A DNA stretch of 64,000 nt from Devosia naphthalenivorans (GTDB taxonomy: Bacteria; Pseudomonadota; Alphaproteobacteria; Rhizobiales; Devosiaceae): the NCBI RefSeq assembly GCF_003056355.1, contig NZ_PYVW01000004.1, positions 245,268 to 309,267 on the forward strand, given 5' to 3'. Position 1 is the first letter of the stretch. Each line of letters begins with the position of its first letter. A program made the position numbers and the translations under genes. The notes under the pieces were generated by a model, which searched no databases, was not told the DNA's origin, and saw only the letters and a list, made by a program, of their open reading frames with translations. Positions 46,409-55,415 of this stretch are shown piece by piece.

Positions 46409-47397
46409 TTGGAGTGGGTATCATCGGCGCCGGACATTTTGGCGCGGTGCATGCAAAAGCCATGGCAGAGGTCGAGGGACTTCACCTCGTCGCCAGCTGC
46501 CGGGAGAACCAGGCGGCCGCAGGGCGGTTCGCCGCCCAACATGGCGGCAGCGCTTATGGCGACTGGCGCGAGCTGCTGGCGGACCCGCAGGTCGATGCTG
46601 TAGTTATCGCGACGCCGCATCACCTGCATGAGGAGATCGCGATCGGCGCGGCGGAGGCGGGCAAGCACATCCTGCTGGAAAAGCCGATGGCTCCCACCAC
46701 GCGCGCCTGCGACGCGATCAATGCAGCGGTCAGCAAGGCGGGCGTGCAATTGATGGTGGGGCACGTGATGCACTTTGCCCTGCCCTGCATCAAGGCCAAG
46801 GAAATCCTTGATGCCGGCGTGATCGGCAAGCCGGTGCTGGGTTCCAGTTGGATGATCAAGCTCTGGATGGAGAGCAACCGCCGGGACTGGCACATGAAGA
46901 CCGCCTCCGGCGGTGGCATGCTGATGACCGCGGGCATTCACGCGCTAGACCGGCTGGTCTGGCTGATGGGGCAGGATGTGGCCAGTGTGAATGCGCTGGC
47001 GGGCACGTTCTTTCATGAGCAGGAAGCGGACGACAGCGCACTGATTGGGCTGCGGTTCGCCAATGGCGGCATCGGCCAGGTGCAAAGCGTGGGCTATCGC
47101 AACGGCGCGGTAGGCTTTGCCATGGACCTGGTCTGCGAACGCGGCACCCTGCGCATCGACTTCGACCACGGCGTCTCGATCGGCAGCGAGGGTATCTGGA
47201 CGCCGGTTCCGGATTCGATCGAGCCGGACTGGATGCACCACGCCGTGGTGCGCGAATGGCAAGCCATGCGGGCGGCCATAACCGGCTCCGCGCCGGTGGC
47301 CGTCAACGGCGACTATGCCCGCCAGATCGTCGCGATCATCGAGGCAGCGCATCAGGCCAATGCCGAAAAACGGGAGATCGAGGTTTCTCGGGCATAG
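46405..47397 (+). CDS. Gfo/Idh/MocA family oxidoreductase
   Basis: 330 residues with the full N-terminal G-I-I-G-A-G-H-F-G motif, L-E-K-P-M-A and G-I-H-A-L-D-R-L, the catalytic His region. Oxidises a sugar or cyclitol hydroxyl with NAD(P). With its neighbour it probably makes the keto acid precursor for the aldolase encoded in the opposite operon. Confidence 0.9.
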   Translation: MIGVGIIGAGHFGAVHAKAMAEVEGLHLVASCRENQAAAGRFAAQHGGSAYGDWRELLADPQVDAVVIATPHHLHEEIAIGAAEAGKHILLEKPMAPTTRACDAINAAVSKAGVQLMVGHVMHFALPCIKAKEILDAGVIGKPVLGSSWMIKLWMESNRRDWHMKTASGGGMLMTAGIHALDRLVWLMGQDVASVNALAGTFFHEQEADDSALIGLRFANGGIGQVQSVGYRNGAVGFAMDLVCERGTLRIDFDHGVSIGSEGIWTPVPDSIEPDWMHHAVVREWQAMRAAITGSAPVAVNGDYARQIVAIIEAAHQANAEKREIEVSRA

Positions 47398-47488
47398 CCG
47401 GCGCCTATCTTGGCGCGGATAATGAATAGCTGAACGCCCGCTCTTGCGGCCCCTCAACTGCTTCAACGCATTTCGTCAAGAAGCCGCC

Positions 47489-48874
47489 TCAACCACTGGG
47501 ACGGATGTTCTGGTTGATGTGGAATAGGTTTGCGGGGTCGAACTTGCCCTTCATGGCCACCAGCCGTTGGTAATTGTCGCCATAGCTGGCTCGCACCCGT
47601 GCTTCGCCTTCATCGTCCATCATGAAGTTGACATAGGCGCCGCCCGGGTTGAACTGGTGGACCGCCTCCCAATAGTCCCGTCCCCAGCGCGTCAGCGATC
47701 CTGCCATCTGGGGATTGGCGTCGATTGCTGCAATGACCATCGACCATCTGGCGTCCCTGGCCGCCCACGGCGTCTCGTCCTTGCCGACGCGATGCACCGC
47801 GCCATCGATGGGATAGAGATGCATGAGCGACAGCTCGCTCGGAGCGTTCGCCGCGTGGGCAATGTGGGCTTCGATGGCCTCATCGGTGAACTCGTTCACA
47901 AAATCTCCCTTCCAATACCATTGCAGGCCCTTGGGGAAGAAGGGATCGAACAGTCCCTGTATTGCCGGGAAAGGCATGGTGGCCATCCAGTTGAACAGCG
48001 GTTCGGGCAGAGCGTCGATGAGTTTGGCCATGACCGCCTTGCCCTCCGCTTCAGGACCGTTGAAACACGAGATCACGGCGCAGGCCCGTTTGCCCCAATG
48101 CTCGCGTGGAAATGGCTCCATGGAGGGGACGGTCTTCAATCCCACGAAACTGCCGAGTGCCTCGGGCGCATTTGGCAGGAAGTCGCGATAAGCGCGCATG
48201 ACCGTGGCGCCATGCCGGGCAGCGTCCCAGAAGATCGGCCCGGCAAACACGTTCTTTACCGGATGCGCGCGGAACACGAAGCTGGTGACGACGCCGAAAT
48301 TGCCGCCCCCACCACGCAGCGCCCATAGCAGGTCGGGGTTCTCAGTCTGGCTCGCCGTCTTGAACGTACCATCAGCCAGGATGACATCGGCGGCGATGAG
48401 GTTGTCGATGGTCAGGCCGTGCTGCCGGGTGAGGTAGCCAGTGCCGCCGCCCAATGTCAGTCCGCCCACCCCCGTGGTCGAAACAATCCCGAACGGCACC
48501 GCAAGACCGAAGGCGTGGGTGGCGTGATCGACGTCGCCCGACGTACAGCCGGGCTCGACCCGCACTGTGGCGTCCGCCGGATCGACATGCACACCCTTCA
48601 TCATCGAGAGATCGATCATCAGCCCGTCATCGACGCTGCCCAGACCGGGGCCGCTATGGCCGCCGCCCCTGATGGCGATGGCCAGCGCGTTATCCCGCCC
48701 GAAATCGACAGCCGCAATGATGTCGGCGACATCGGCGCAACGGGCGATCAGCATCGGTTGTTTGTCGATCATGCCGTTATAGAGCTTGCGCACTTCATCA
48801 TACTGGGCGTCTCCCCTGCGGATTAGGGGGCCGCGCAGGCTCGCCGCAAAGCTGGTGATGGTTTCCTCGTTCAT
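47489..48874 (-). CDS. FAD-linked oxidase, berberine-bridge type
   Basis: 461 residues. The FAD_binding_4 domain holds I-R-G-G-G-H-S-G, whose His bonds FAD covalently. The second attachment Cys of plant homologues is replaced by S-T in I-V-S-T-T-G-V-G-G, so one covalent link is expected. The C-terminal BBE segment N-Q-N-I-R-P is intact. The ATG at 48874 suits the domain start; ATG at 48958 is an alternative. Substrate unknown. Confidence 0.85.
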   Translation of the reverse strand: MNEETITSFAASLRGPLIRRGDAQYDEVRKLYNGMIDKQPMLIARCADVADIIAAVDFGRDNALAIAIRGGGHSGPGLGSVDDGLMIDLSMMKGVHVDPADATVRVEPGCTSGDVDHATHAFGLAVPFGIVSTTGVGGLTLGGGTGYLTRQHGLTIDNLIAADVILADGTFKTASQTENPDLLWALRGGGGNFGVVTSFVFRAHPVKNVFAGPIFWDAARHGATVMRAYRDFLPNAPEALGSFVGLKTVPSMEPFPREHWGKRACAVISCFNGPEAEGKAVMAKLIDALPEPLFNWMATMPFPAIQGLFDPFFPKGLQWYWKGDFVNEFTDEAIEAHIAHAANAPSELSLMHLYPIDGAVHRVGKDETPWAARDARWSMVIAAIDANPQMAGSLTRWGRDYWEAVHQFNPGGAYVNFMMDDEGEARVRASYGDNYQRLVAMKGKFDPANLFHINQNIRPSG

Positions 48875-49118
48875 GATGTCGCACTCCGGATGGCCAATGC
48901 CGGATGCGAGGTTATGCTTGGGGGCCCGCACTTCACATGCCACTTCGTCCCGTTTCATTGCTTGATCGTCCGAACGTTCGAAACAGTATTGACGGGCAGG
49001 TTGCACAAGCGGATTCTGCCGGGACTGACCTAGCCTAGTTGTTGCTCCCGGGAACGAGATCGCTCGTCCCGGGGATTGCGTTCGTCGCTATCCCATTCGT
49101 GCAACTGGAGGTGAGACA

Positions 49119-50168
49119 ATGGACGTACTTTCGGACGTGCTGGCTACAGTGCGACTGACGGGGGCCATCTTTTTCGACAGCACCTTTCGCTCGGCCTGGG
49201 TGGCGGAAGCGCCCAAGGCCTCGATCGTTGCAGGCCGGGTGATGCCCAATTCGCAGTATGTCTTCTACTTCCACACTCTGCTGGAGGGCTCCTGCTGGGC
49301 CGAGCTGACCGATGGCTCGGTCGACCCGATCCATTTGCAGGCCGGGGACGTCGTGGCGTTTCCGATGGACGACGCGCATGTGCTGTGTTCGACCATCGGG
49401 ATGCGGGCCGAGCCAGATCTTGCCATGTATGTCCACCCGATCGATCATCAACTTCCCTATGTGGTCAACCAGGGCTCCGGCGCCGATTCCTGCCATTTTG
49501 TCTGCGGCTATCTCGGCTGCGACGTTCGCCCCTACAATCCATTCATCAAGTCGCTTCCTCGCGTGCTGCACGGACGCGCCGCGGCGAGCCAGGGCTGGCT
49601 GTCGCACCTGGTTCGCCACGCGGTTTCCGAGACGGACCGGCACAATGCCGGCGGCGAGACCGTGTGGGCCAAGCTGGCCGAACTCCTTTTCATAGAAGTG
49701 ATCCGCCAGCACATCGATGGCCTGCCCATGGATTCCCGGAGCTGGTTGTCGGGCCTCCGGCATCCGCAGATCGGTCATGCGCTCAAGCTGATCCACGGAC
49801 GGCCGGCCGAGGACTGGAGCATCGAGCGCCTGGCGCGCGAAGTTGGCCTGTCACGGTCGGTCTTCGCCGATCGTTTCACCCATTTTGCCGGTGTAACACC
49901 GATGCAATACGTTGCGCGCTGGCGGATGCAGCTGGCCGCACGCCGGCTCGAAACTCCAGGGATCAGCGTGGCACAGGTAGGAGCGGAGGTTGGCTACGAG
50001 TCAGAGGCCGCGTTCAATCGCGCATTCAAGAAGATAGTCGGCACTCCGCCCGGCTCCTGGCGCAGAGAACGATCGATCAACACTGGGGCTCCCGCATCGC
50101 CCTTTCTCCAGGCTCAGCACGGTCCGTTGGAGGTCGATCTTTTGGGGAGTTCGCAATCCAAATTGTAA
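49119..50168 (+). CDS. AraC family regulator with cupin ligand domain
   Basis: 349 residues. N-terminal cupin_6-type domain (L-Q-A-G-D-V-V-A-F-P) and a C-terminal double helix-turn-helix with L-A-R-E-V-G-L-S-R-S-V-F-A-D-R-F and V-G-Y-E-S-E-A-A-F-N-R-A-F-K. GGAGGTGAG precedes the ATG. The flanking FAD oxidase and FAD-dependent gene are likely targets. Confidence 0.88.
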   Translation: MDVLSDVLATVRLTGAIFFDSTFRSAWVAEAPKASIVAGRVMPNSQYVFYFHTLLEGSCWAELTDGSVDPIHLQAGDVVAFPMDDAHVLCSTIGMRAEPDLAMYVHPIDHQLPYVVNQGSGADSCHFVCGYLGCDVRPYNPFIKSLPRVLHGRAAASQGWLSHLVRHAVSETDRHNAGGETVWAKLAELLFIEVIRQHIDGLPMDSRSWLSGLRHPQIGHALKLIHGRPAEDWSIERLAREVGLSRSVFADRFTHFAGVTPMQYVARWRMQLAARRLETPGISVAQVGAEVGYESEAAFNRAFKKIVGTPPGSWRRERSINTGAPASPFLQAQHGPLEVDLLGSSQSKL

Positions 50169-50253
50169 GCCCGGCAATGCGGTGGAGAGGCGCGCGATTG
50201 GCAGATGGTTGCCCGACCTTGAATGTCACAATGGGCCATGAAGGAGTCCGGTG

Positions 50254-51660
50254 GTGACGCGAACGATCGAAACCGACTACCTCGTCGTCGGAGCCGGGGC
50301 GATGGGGATGGCGTTCACCGATGCGGTCATCGATTACGCCGATGTACATGTCACCCTCGTGGACCGCCGTTGCGCGCCCGGAGGTCACTGGCACGACGCC
50401 TATCCGTTCGTGCAACTTCACCAGGCGTCGCTGTTCTATGGCGTCGCCTCCACAATGCTGGGGACTGGTAAAATCCAGCGTGATGGCCCAGAGGCCGGCC
50501 TACAGGAGCGAGCCCGGTCATCCGAGATACGGGCATATTACGACGGCATTCTTTATCGGCGCTTCCTGGGTTCGGGCCGCGTAACGTTTCTCGGCAGTTG
50601 CGACTACCGTCAGGAGGACGGCCTTCACCTCGTGACGTCGCTTGTCTCTGGCGAAACTGTCCAGGTCAAGGTTCGACGCCGGATCGTCGACGCCACCTAC
50701 CTCTCGCCCACAATCCCTGCGACTACCCGACCGCCGTTCGGCGTCGCCGATGATGCCTGGGTCGTGCCGGTCAACGAACTGGCGAGGCTGACCGAAGCAC
50801 CGGAGGAATTCGTCATCGTCGGTTCCGGCAAGACCGCGGCCGACGGAATTATCTGGTTGCTGGGCAAGGGCGTGCTGCCCGACCGCATCATGTGGATCCG
50901 CCCGCGCGATCCCTGGATGCTCAATCGGGCAGTGGTCCAGCCGGACCCGGTTGTGGCTTTGGGCCTTGCAGCTGATATCATGGCTTCGGCGACCGAGGCT
51001 CGGTCTGCCGACGAGCTGTTTCTGCACCTCGAGGCGGCCGGCGTCATGTTGCGGATTGACCGGGATGCCACCCCAACAATGGCAAAGACACCCACTGTGG
51101 GCCAATGGGAGCTCGATCTGCTTCGAACGGTGGAACGGGTAGTCCGGCTTGGACATGTCAGGGAAATCAGCCGATACGAAATCCTGCTCGACCAGGGTGT
51201 GATCCCCCTGGCGTCTGGCGCACTTGTCGTCCATTGCGCCGCCTCCGGTCTCAGATATCCGCCCCTGGTTCCGATCTGGCAGCCCGACAAGATCCGGCTT
51301 CAGACAATCCGGGCCGGCTTCCCGTGCTTCTGCGCGGCGCTGGCGGGTTTCGTGGAAGCGACCCGTGACGACGACCGGGAGCGCAACCGCCTGTGCCCAC
51401 CCAATACGCTTCCCGACAACCCGTCCAACTGGGCAGAGATGCAGGTACGCGGCACCCTGGCGGCGCGAAAATACGGCGCGCAGCCCGATATCGCGAGTTG
51501 GGCGAACCAGTGCGCCCTGAACCCGGCACGCCGCGATCCTTCCCGCGCCAACGATCCCGCAATTTCTTCCGCCTCCGATCGTCTGGCGGGTGTCGCCGAA
51601 CGTGGATTGGCTCGGCTAGCCGCGTTCGCAGGCGTTTCGCTCAACGACATTGGCAACTGA
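50254..51660 (+). CDS. FAD/NAD(P)-binding protein, monooxygenase-like
   Basis: 468 residues. The first FAD motif V-V-G-A-G-A-M-G-M near residue 11 and a second nucleotide motif I-V-G-S-G-K-T-A near 190 give the two-dinucleotide plan of flavin monooxygenases. The canonical F-x-G-x-x-x-H motif is not evident, so the reaction is uncertain. Of two adjacent GTG codons I prefer 50254, because AAGGAG lies 7 bases before it. Confidence 0.7.
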   Translation: MTRTIETDYLVVGAGAMGMAFTDAVIDYADVHVTLVDRRCAPGGHWHDAYPFVQLHQASLFYGVASTMLGTGKIQRDGPEAGLQERARSSEIRAYYDGILYRRFLGSGRVTFLGSCDYRQEDGLHLVTSLVSGETVQVKVRRRIVDATYLSPTIPATTRPPFGVADDAWVVPVNELARLTEAPEEFVIVGSGKTAADGIIWLLGKGVLPDRIMWIRPRDPWMLNRAVVQPDPVVALGLAADIMASATEARSADELFLHLEAAGVMLRIDRDATPTMAKTPTVGQWELDLLRTVERVVRLGHVREISRYEILLDQGVIPLASGALVVHCAASGLRYPPLVPIWQPDKIRLQTIRAGFPCFCAALAGFVEATRDDDRERNRLCPPNTLPDNPSNWAEMQVRGTLAARKYGAQPDIASWANQCALNPARRDPSRANDPAISSASDRLAGVAERGLARLAAFAGVSLNDIGN

Positions 51661-51884
51661 GGCGCAGACGGCACACGCAGCAGGTGAGGCAGGGGATCGT
51701 CGACGGCAATGTTAAGCAGAACATTCGCCCGTTCCGCGATTACCGGCAGGAACCAGGTTCCAAGGCTGTCGGCATTTACGGCAATGTCTACCGTTGCAAC
51801 GCGAAAATACGCTCCCTTCCTCTGGCTTCCATGTTGACGTTCCCTTTCGCCCCAGGCAAACGGCCCTGGCAGAATCCGCCCAGC

Positions 51885-52817
51885 CTATATCGTTTCATGC
51901 ACGGCCGACCGCCCATTCGGGAACGCGGCGGCTACACTATCGCGGAACCACCTCTGCGCGAGATGCGTATCGTTACGCCGATGCCATGAAAGCGTGAACT
52001 GGACGGAGTCGAGTTCGATGGGCGGCGTTTGCACATCCAATCTCTCGACCTGACCCGAAGCCGCGACGACGCCCTCCATGATCGTAGCAATCATGTCCGA
52101 CGAGGCGACAAGCGCCGGTGCGGCATACATATGGGGCAGCGTCAGCGCCAGACGTCGCTTCAGACCTTGCTTGGCGAGGGTGGCATCCACCACGCCGAAC
52201 CGCTCGTTCTCGGGCGAGACGAGCAGGTGCGACAGGGACAGGAAGGTCTTGAGGTCCAGTTGCTTGCCCGCGGCAGGGTGATCCTTGCGCAGGATGCACA
52301 CGAACCGTTCCTCGAGCAGCGGTGCATTGAGGATGCGGCCCGTTGCGGTCGGGGGCACGCCGACCGTCATGTCCACCTCGCCCGAATCCAGCATGCTGAT
52401 GGCGTCGTCGCGGTTGGTGAAGTTGCGAACGCTGAGAGTAATGCCGGGCGCCGTCTTGCGCAGCGACTCCAGCAGCCGTGGCAGCAGGAAGAACGCCGGA
52501 TGATCCGAAAGACCCAGCGTGAGGGACGCCGTTGACGTCGACGGATCGAACACCTGGGTGAATTCCAGAGTGCGCTGAATTTCGGTCAGGGCGTGGCTGA
52601 TCGGCTCGGCGAGATCGAGTGCGTGCGGCGTCGGCTGCAGACCGTGCGGTCCGCGCACAAACAGCTCGTCCCGAAGCAACGCCCGCAGGCGTGACAGCGC
52701 CGCGCTCATCGCGGGCTGGGTGCGGCCGATCCGCGTCCTCGCATGTGTAACGCTGCGTTCAGCCATCAGCGCGTCGAAGGCGACTAGCAGGTTGAGGTCG
52801 ATGCCGTGCAAATCCAT
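51885..52817 (-). CDS. LysR family transcriptional regulator
   Basis: 310 residues. N-terminal D-L-N-L-L-V-A-F-D-A-L, R-I-G-R-T-Q-P-A-M-S-A-A-L-S-R-L-R recognition helix, then the effector domain. Divergent from the SnoaL/oxidoreductase pair, the normal layout for a LysR activator. Confidence 0.92.
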   Translation of the reverse strand: MDLHGIDLNLLVAFDALMAERSVTHARTRIGRTQPAMSAALSRLRALLRDELFVRGPHGLQPTPHALDLAEPISHALTEIQRTLEFTQVFDPSTSTASLTLGLSDHPAFFLLPRLLESLRKTAPGITLSVRNFTNRDDAISMLDSGEVDMTVGVPPTATGRILNAPLLEERFVCILRKDHPAAGKQLDLKTFLSLSHLLVSPENERFGVVDATLAKQGLKRRLALTLPHMYAAPALVASSDMIATIMEGVVAASGQVERLDVQTPPIELDSVQFTLSWHRRNDTHLAQRWFRDSVAAAFPNGRSAVHETI

Positions 52818-52827
52818 GCCATGGATG

Positions 52828-52846
52828 GATATACATGCTGCATATC
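52828..52846. promoter_or_regulatory. Candidate LysR binding site
   Basis: GATAT and ATATC arms 9 bases apart between the divergent LysR gene and the SnoaL gene match the T-N11-A plan of LysR sites. Confidence 0.5.
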
Positions 52847-52908
52847 GATTTCAAGTATGGAGATGCACTCACTAGGTTCCGGGCATTCAGCGCAACAAGG
52901 ACGCCCGC

Positions 52909-53373
52909 ATGATGAGCACAACCACCGAACCACGGGTCACCGGCCTCACACCGGAGGAACGCCACGCCGTCGAGACGTTCTACCGGGCATTCGAAGGCAA
53001 GCCCGATCTCCTCGACACCGCCGTGACCGAAGACTGGCAGGACATTCCACTCGCCCCACACCAAGAGCCGGGACGAGACGGGATGAAGCCGCTGATCGCG
53101 GGGTTTGCGGCGGCTTTTCCCGACGCGAAAGTCACCATTCTCGAGATTGTCGGCGCCCCAGGTCGCGCCGCCGTGCGCGGCCTTATCTCCGGCACCCATC
53201 GGGGCGAGTGGTTCGGCATCGCGCCGACCGGCAAGCCGTTCGAGATGCCGATTCACGAATTCCATTACATCGCCAATGGCAGGCTGACCCATACCTGGCA
53301 CTTGGAAGACTGGTTCGGCTGGCTCCTCCAGGTCGGCGCGTGGCCCGTCGGCAAGCAGGGAGCTGCACAATGA
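52909..53373 (+). CDS. SnoaL-like ester cyclase / NTF2-fold protein
   Basis: 154 residues: Y-R-A-F-E-G-K-P at the start, then L-I-A-G-F-A-A-A-F-P-D-A and a catalytic-type H-E-F-H-Y-I-A-N-G-R-L-T-H-T-W-H. SnoaL-like proteins act on polyketide-like rings or bind small ligands. Overlaps the oxidoreductase by 4 bases. Confidence 0.85.
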   Translation: MMSTTTEPRVTGLTPEERHAVETFYRAFEGKPDLLDTAVTEDWQDIPLAPHQEPGRDGMKPLIAGFAAAFPDAKVTILEIVGAPGRAAVRGLISGTHRGEWFGIAPTGKPFEMPIHEFHYIANGRLTHTWHLEDWFGWLLQVGAWPVGKQGAAQ

Positions 53374-54293
53374 AGGCCGTCCGCATCTCCGGATACAACG
53401 CCACACCCGCACTCGAATACATCGCGAGGCCAGCGCCCGGCAACGGGGAGGTTCTGGTTCGCGTCTTGGCCGCCGCTCTCAATCCGCTCGATGTCAAATT
53501 GCAACGCGGATATATGGACCAGTTCTTTCCGCTGACCTTTCCCTATACACTGGGTACCGATCTTGCCGGCGAGATCGCTGAGGTCGGACCAGACGTCGAG
53601 GGATGGGTGCCAGGCGACAGGATCATCGCACGAACCGATCCGGCTGCGGGCGGCGCCCTTGCCGAATATGCCGTGGTCCCCGCCACCTATCTCGCCAAGG
53701 CGCCCACGACCATGCCGCTCGCCGAGGCCGCCGGCATCGCAACAGCAGCCGCCACAGCATGGCAGGCGCTGTTCGAGGCAGCCCATGTCGCTGCCGGGCA
53801 ATCGGTTCTGGTCCATGCCGGCGCTGGCGGCGTCGGCAGCTTCGCGATCCAGTTCGCCCGCAATGCCGGCGCCCGCGTGATTGCCACGGCATCAGGCGAC
53901 GGTGTCAGCATTGCCCGCCAGCTCGGCGCTGACAAGGTCATCGATTATCGCATCGAGGATGTCGCCCGTGCCGTTTGCGACGTCGACGTCGTGCTCGACA
54001 CGATCGGCGGCGAGACACAGCAGCAATCCTATGCCGTGCTGCGCGTCGGCGGACATATGCTCGCAATTGCCGCGCCGCCGGATGAAGCCCTGGCCAAGGC
54101 ACATGGTGCAAACGCCGCCTTCGTCTTTCACGCCTCCGATGGACCGCGCCTACGCCAGGTCGTGGGCGCGATCGACCAGAACGGGATCAGGGTCTTGCTC
54201 GATCGCAAGGTGTCCCTGGGCGGCTTCGACGCCGCCTTTGGGCACCAGGCATCCGGCCGAGCGCGCGGCAAGGTCATCGTCACGCTCGACTGA
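53370..54293 (+). CDS. NADP-dependent zinc-free MDR oxidoreductase (quinone reductase type)
   Basis: 307 residues. G-T-D-L-A-G-E-I-A and the NADP motif H-A-G-A-G-G-V-G-S-F-A; the zinc-binding Cys/His residues of alcohol dehydrogenases are missing. Reduces quinones or enones. The ATG at 53370 is used because the longer open frame is a read-through of the SnoaL gene in another frame. Confidence 0.9.
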   Translation: MKAVRISGYNATPALEYIARPAPGNGEVLVRVLAAALNPLDVKLQRGYMDQFFPLTFPYTLGTDLAGEIAEVGPDVEGWVPGDRIIARTDPAAGGALAEYAVVPATYLAKAPTTMPLAEAAGIATAAATAWQALFEAAHVAAGQSVLVHAGAGGVGSFAIQFARNAGARVIATASGDGVSIARQLGADKVIDYRIEDVARAVCDVDVVLDTIGGETQQQSYAVLRVGGHMLAIAAPPDEALAKAHGANAAFVFHASDGPRLRQVVGAIDQNGIRVLLDRKVSLGGFDAAFGHQASGRARGKVIVTLD

Positions 54294-54340
54294 CGCTTTC
54301 TCATTGGCGGTTGAACCCTTGGGATCTGGGCGGCTTTGCG

Positions 54341-54577
54341 TCAGCGAGCGTATGCCTTCGCCATCGCCTCCTGGCCACCAAGGGCCGAGGTCAGTATCAG
54401 GGGGTTCCAGTAGTCCTGGTAGCGCGCAATCTTGCCGTCACGCAGATGCAGCACGCAGATATATTTCTGATTGTACGGGAGGCCCGTTTCGGACCCTCGG
54501 CCCTGACAGGTCGCTTCGAAGATGACCGCATCGGCCAATGGATAGACGCTCTCCAGCGTGAAGTGTCCGAAAGCCAC
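54341..54577 (-). pseudogene. NTF2/SnoaL-like protein, N-terminal half missing
   Basis: 78 residues that match only the second half of an NTF2-like protein: a V-I-F-E-A-T-C-Q-G-R-G-S-E strand, T-G-L-P-Y-N-Q-K-Y and the closing R-D-G-K-I-A-R-Y-Q-D-Y-W-N-P. The apparent start is GTG just after an in-frame TAG, so about 60 residues are lost. Confidence 0.65.
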
Positions 54578-54640
54578 GATCTATCGGCGCTGGCCGGGAA
54601 AACTGCAATTTGCGGACGAGGCGGGCAGAGGCCATTCCGG
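54558..54640 (+). pseudogene. TetR-family helix-turn-helix remnant
   Basis: The plus frame reads K-A-T-I-Y-R-R-W-P-G-K-L-Q, the recognition helix and following turn of TetR proteins. No N-terminal part precedes it and no ligand domain follows. It abuts the broken NTF2-like gene, so two deletions probably joined here. Confidence 0.45.
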
Positions 54641-54854
54641 CAAGGTCGAGGGAACCGGTCTCGACTCACAGATGTTGACGGTCCTGATCCGGCGTCTCAA
54701 TGGCAAAATTGACTACGCCGACACCGCCCCGGCATGCGGGTGACCGTGACCGCTCCCATCGCTGCGTCCGACTAGCCGGCGAAGATACCCGGCTGCACCG
54801 CGTCCGACGAACGATCTTTGTAGCTTGTCTTTGCTACTGACGTCACTCTCGCGA

Positions 54855-55397
54855 TCAGCCGCCAGTGAGTGTCTTGATACGATCGACTGACGCTGAGAAC
54901 CCCTTGAGGGAGATGGCGAAAGCAACATCCTGAGCGGCGTCACTGGATTTTGCAATGAGCTTGAGAACGCTGCCGTTGCGCAGGGCATCGACGCTGGCTT
55001 GGTCAAGACCGAGCGGCACAACGCAGCCCGCCGGGAGGCAAGTATGGAATGGAAATGGAGCCATCGTCTCCTGTTCATCGATCTGCAGCGTAACACCGGA
55101 CTCCAGCAGCAGGCCGAAGGGTAGGATCAGATTGCCGGCAATGGCGTTGTCGGCTCCAACTTGCAGTTCGATGGCCAATACTCTCCTCCCGTTTTGCTGG
55201 GCTTGCTGCTGGGAGACGGCACACCGCTTTGTTGCGTCCGCTATGCGGCACGCAACCTGCCAGTCCTGATAGGATTCCTGCAAGGATGATGCCCCGCCGG
55301 GAAGCGATGGTGCATCCTGGGCGAGCGTCGAGGCGGAAGGATATGTGGCGCAGACGATCAGCAAAGAGCCAATCTGAAAAATCCGGCGAAGTGTCAT
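54855..55397 (-). CDS. Invasion-associated locus B (IalB) family protein
   Basis: 180 residues; signal peptide with cleavage after L-A-Q near residue 27. The IalB pattern Y-Q-D-W-Q-V-A-C and the paired cysteines of F-H-T-C-L-P-A-G-C-V-V-P-L-G-L are intact. Periplasmic or surface protein found widely in Hyphomicrobiales; its role outside Bartonella is unclear. Confidence 0.9.
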   Translation of the reverse strand: MTLRRIFQIGSLLIVCATYPSASTLAQDAPSLPGGASSLQESYQDWQVACRIADATKRCAVSQQQAQQNGRRVLAIELQVGADNAIAGNLILPFGLLLESGVTLQIDEQETMAPFPFHTCLPAGCVVPLGLDQASVDALRNGSVLKLIAKSSDAAQDVAFAISLKGFSASVDRIKTLTGG

Positions 55398-55415
55398 GTG
55401 TGTGCTTTCTCCTGT

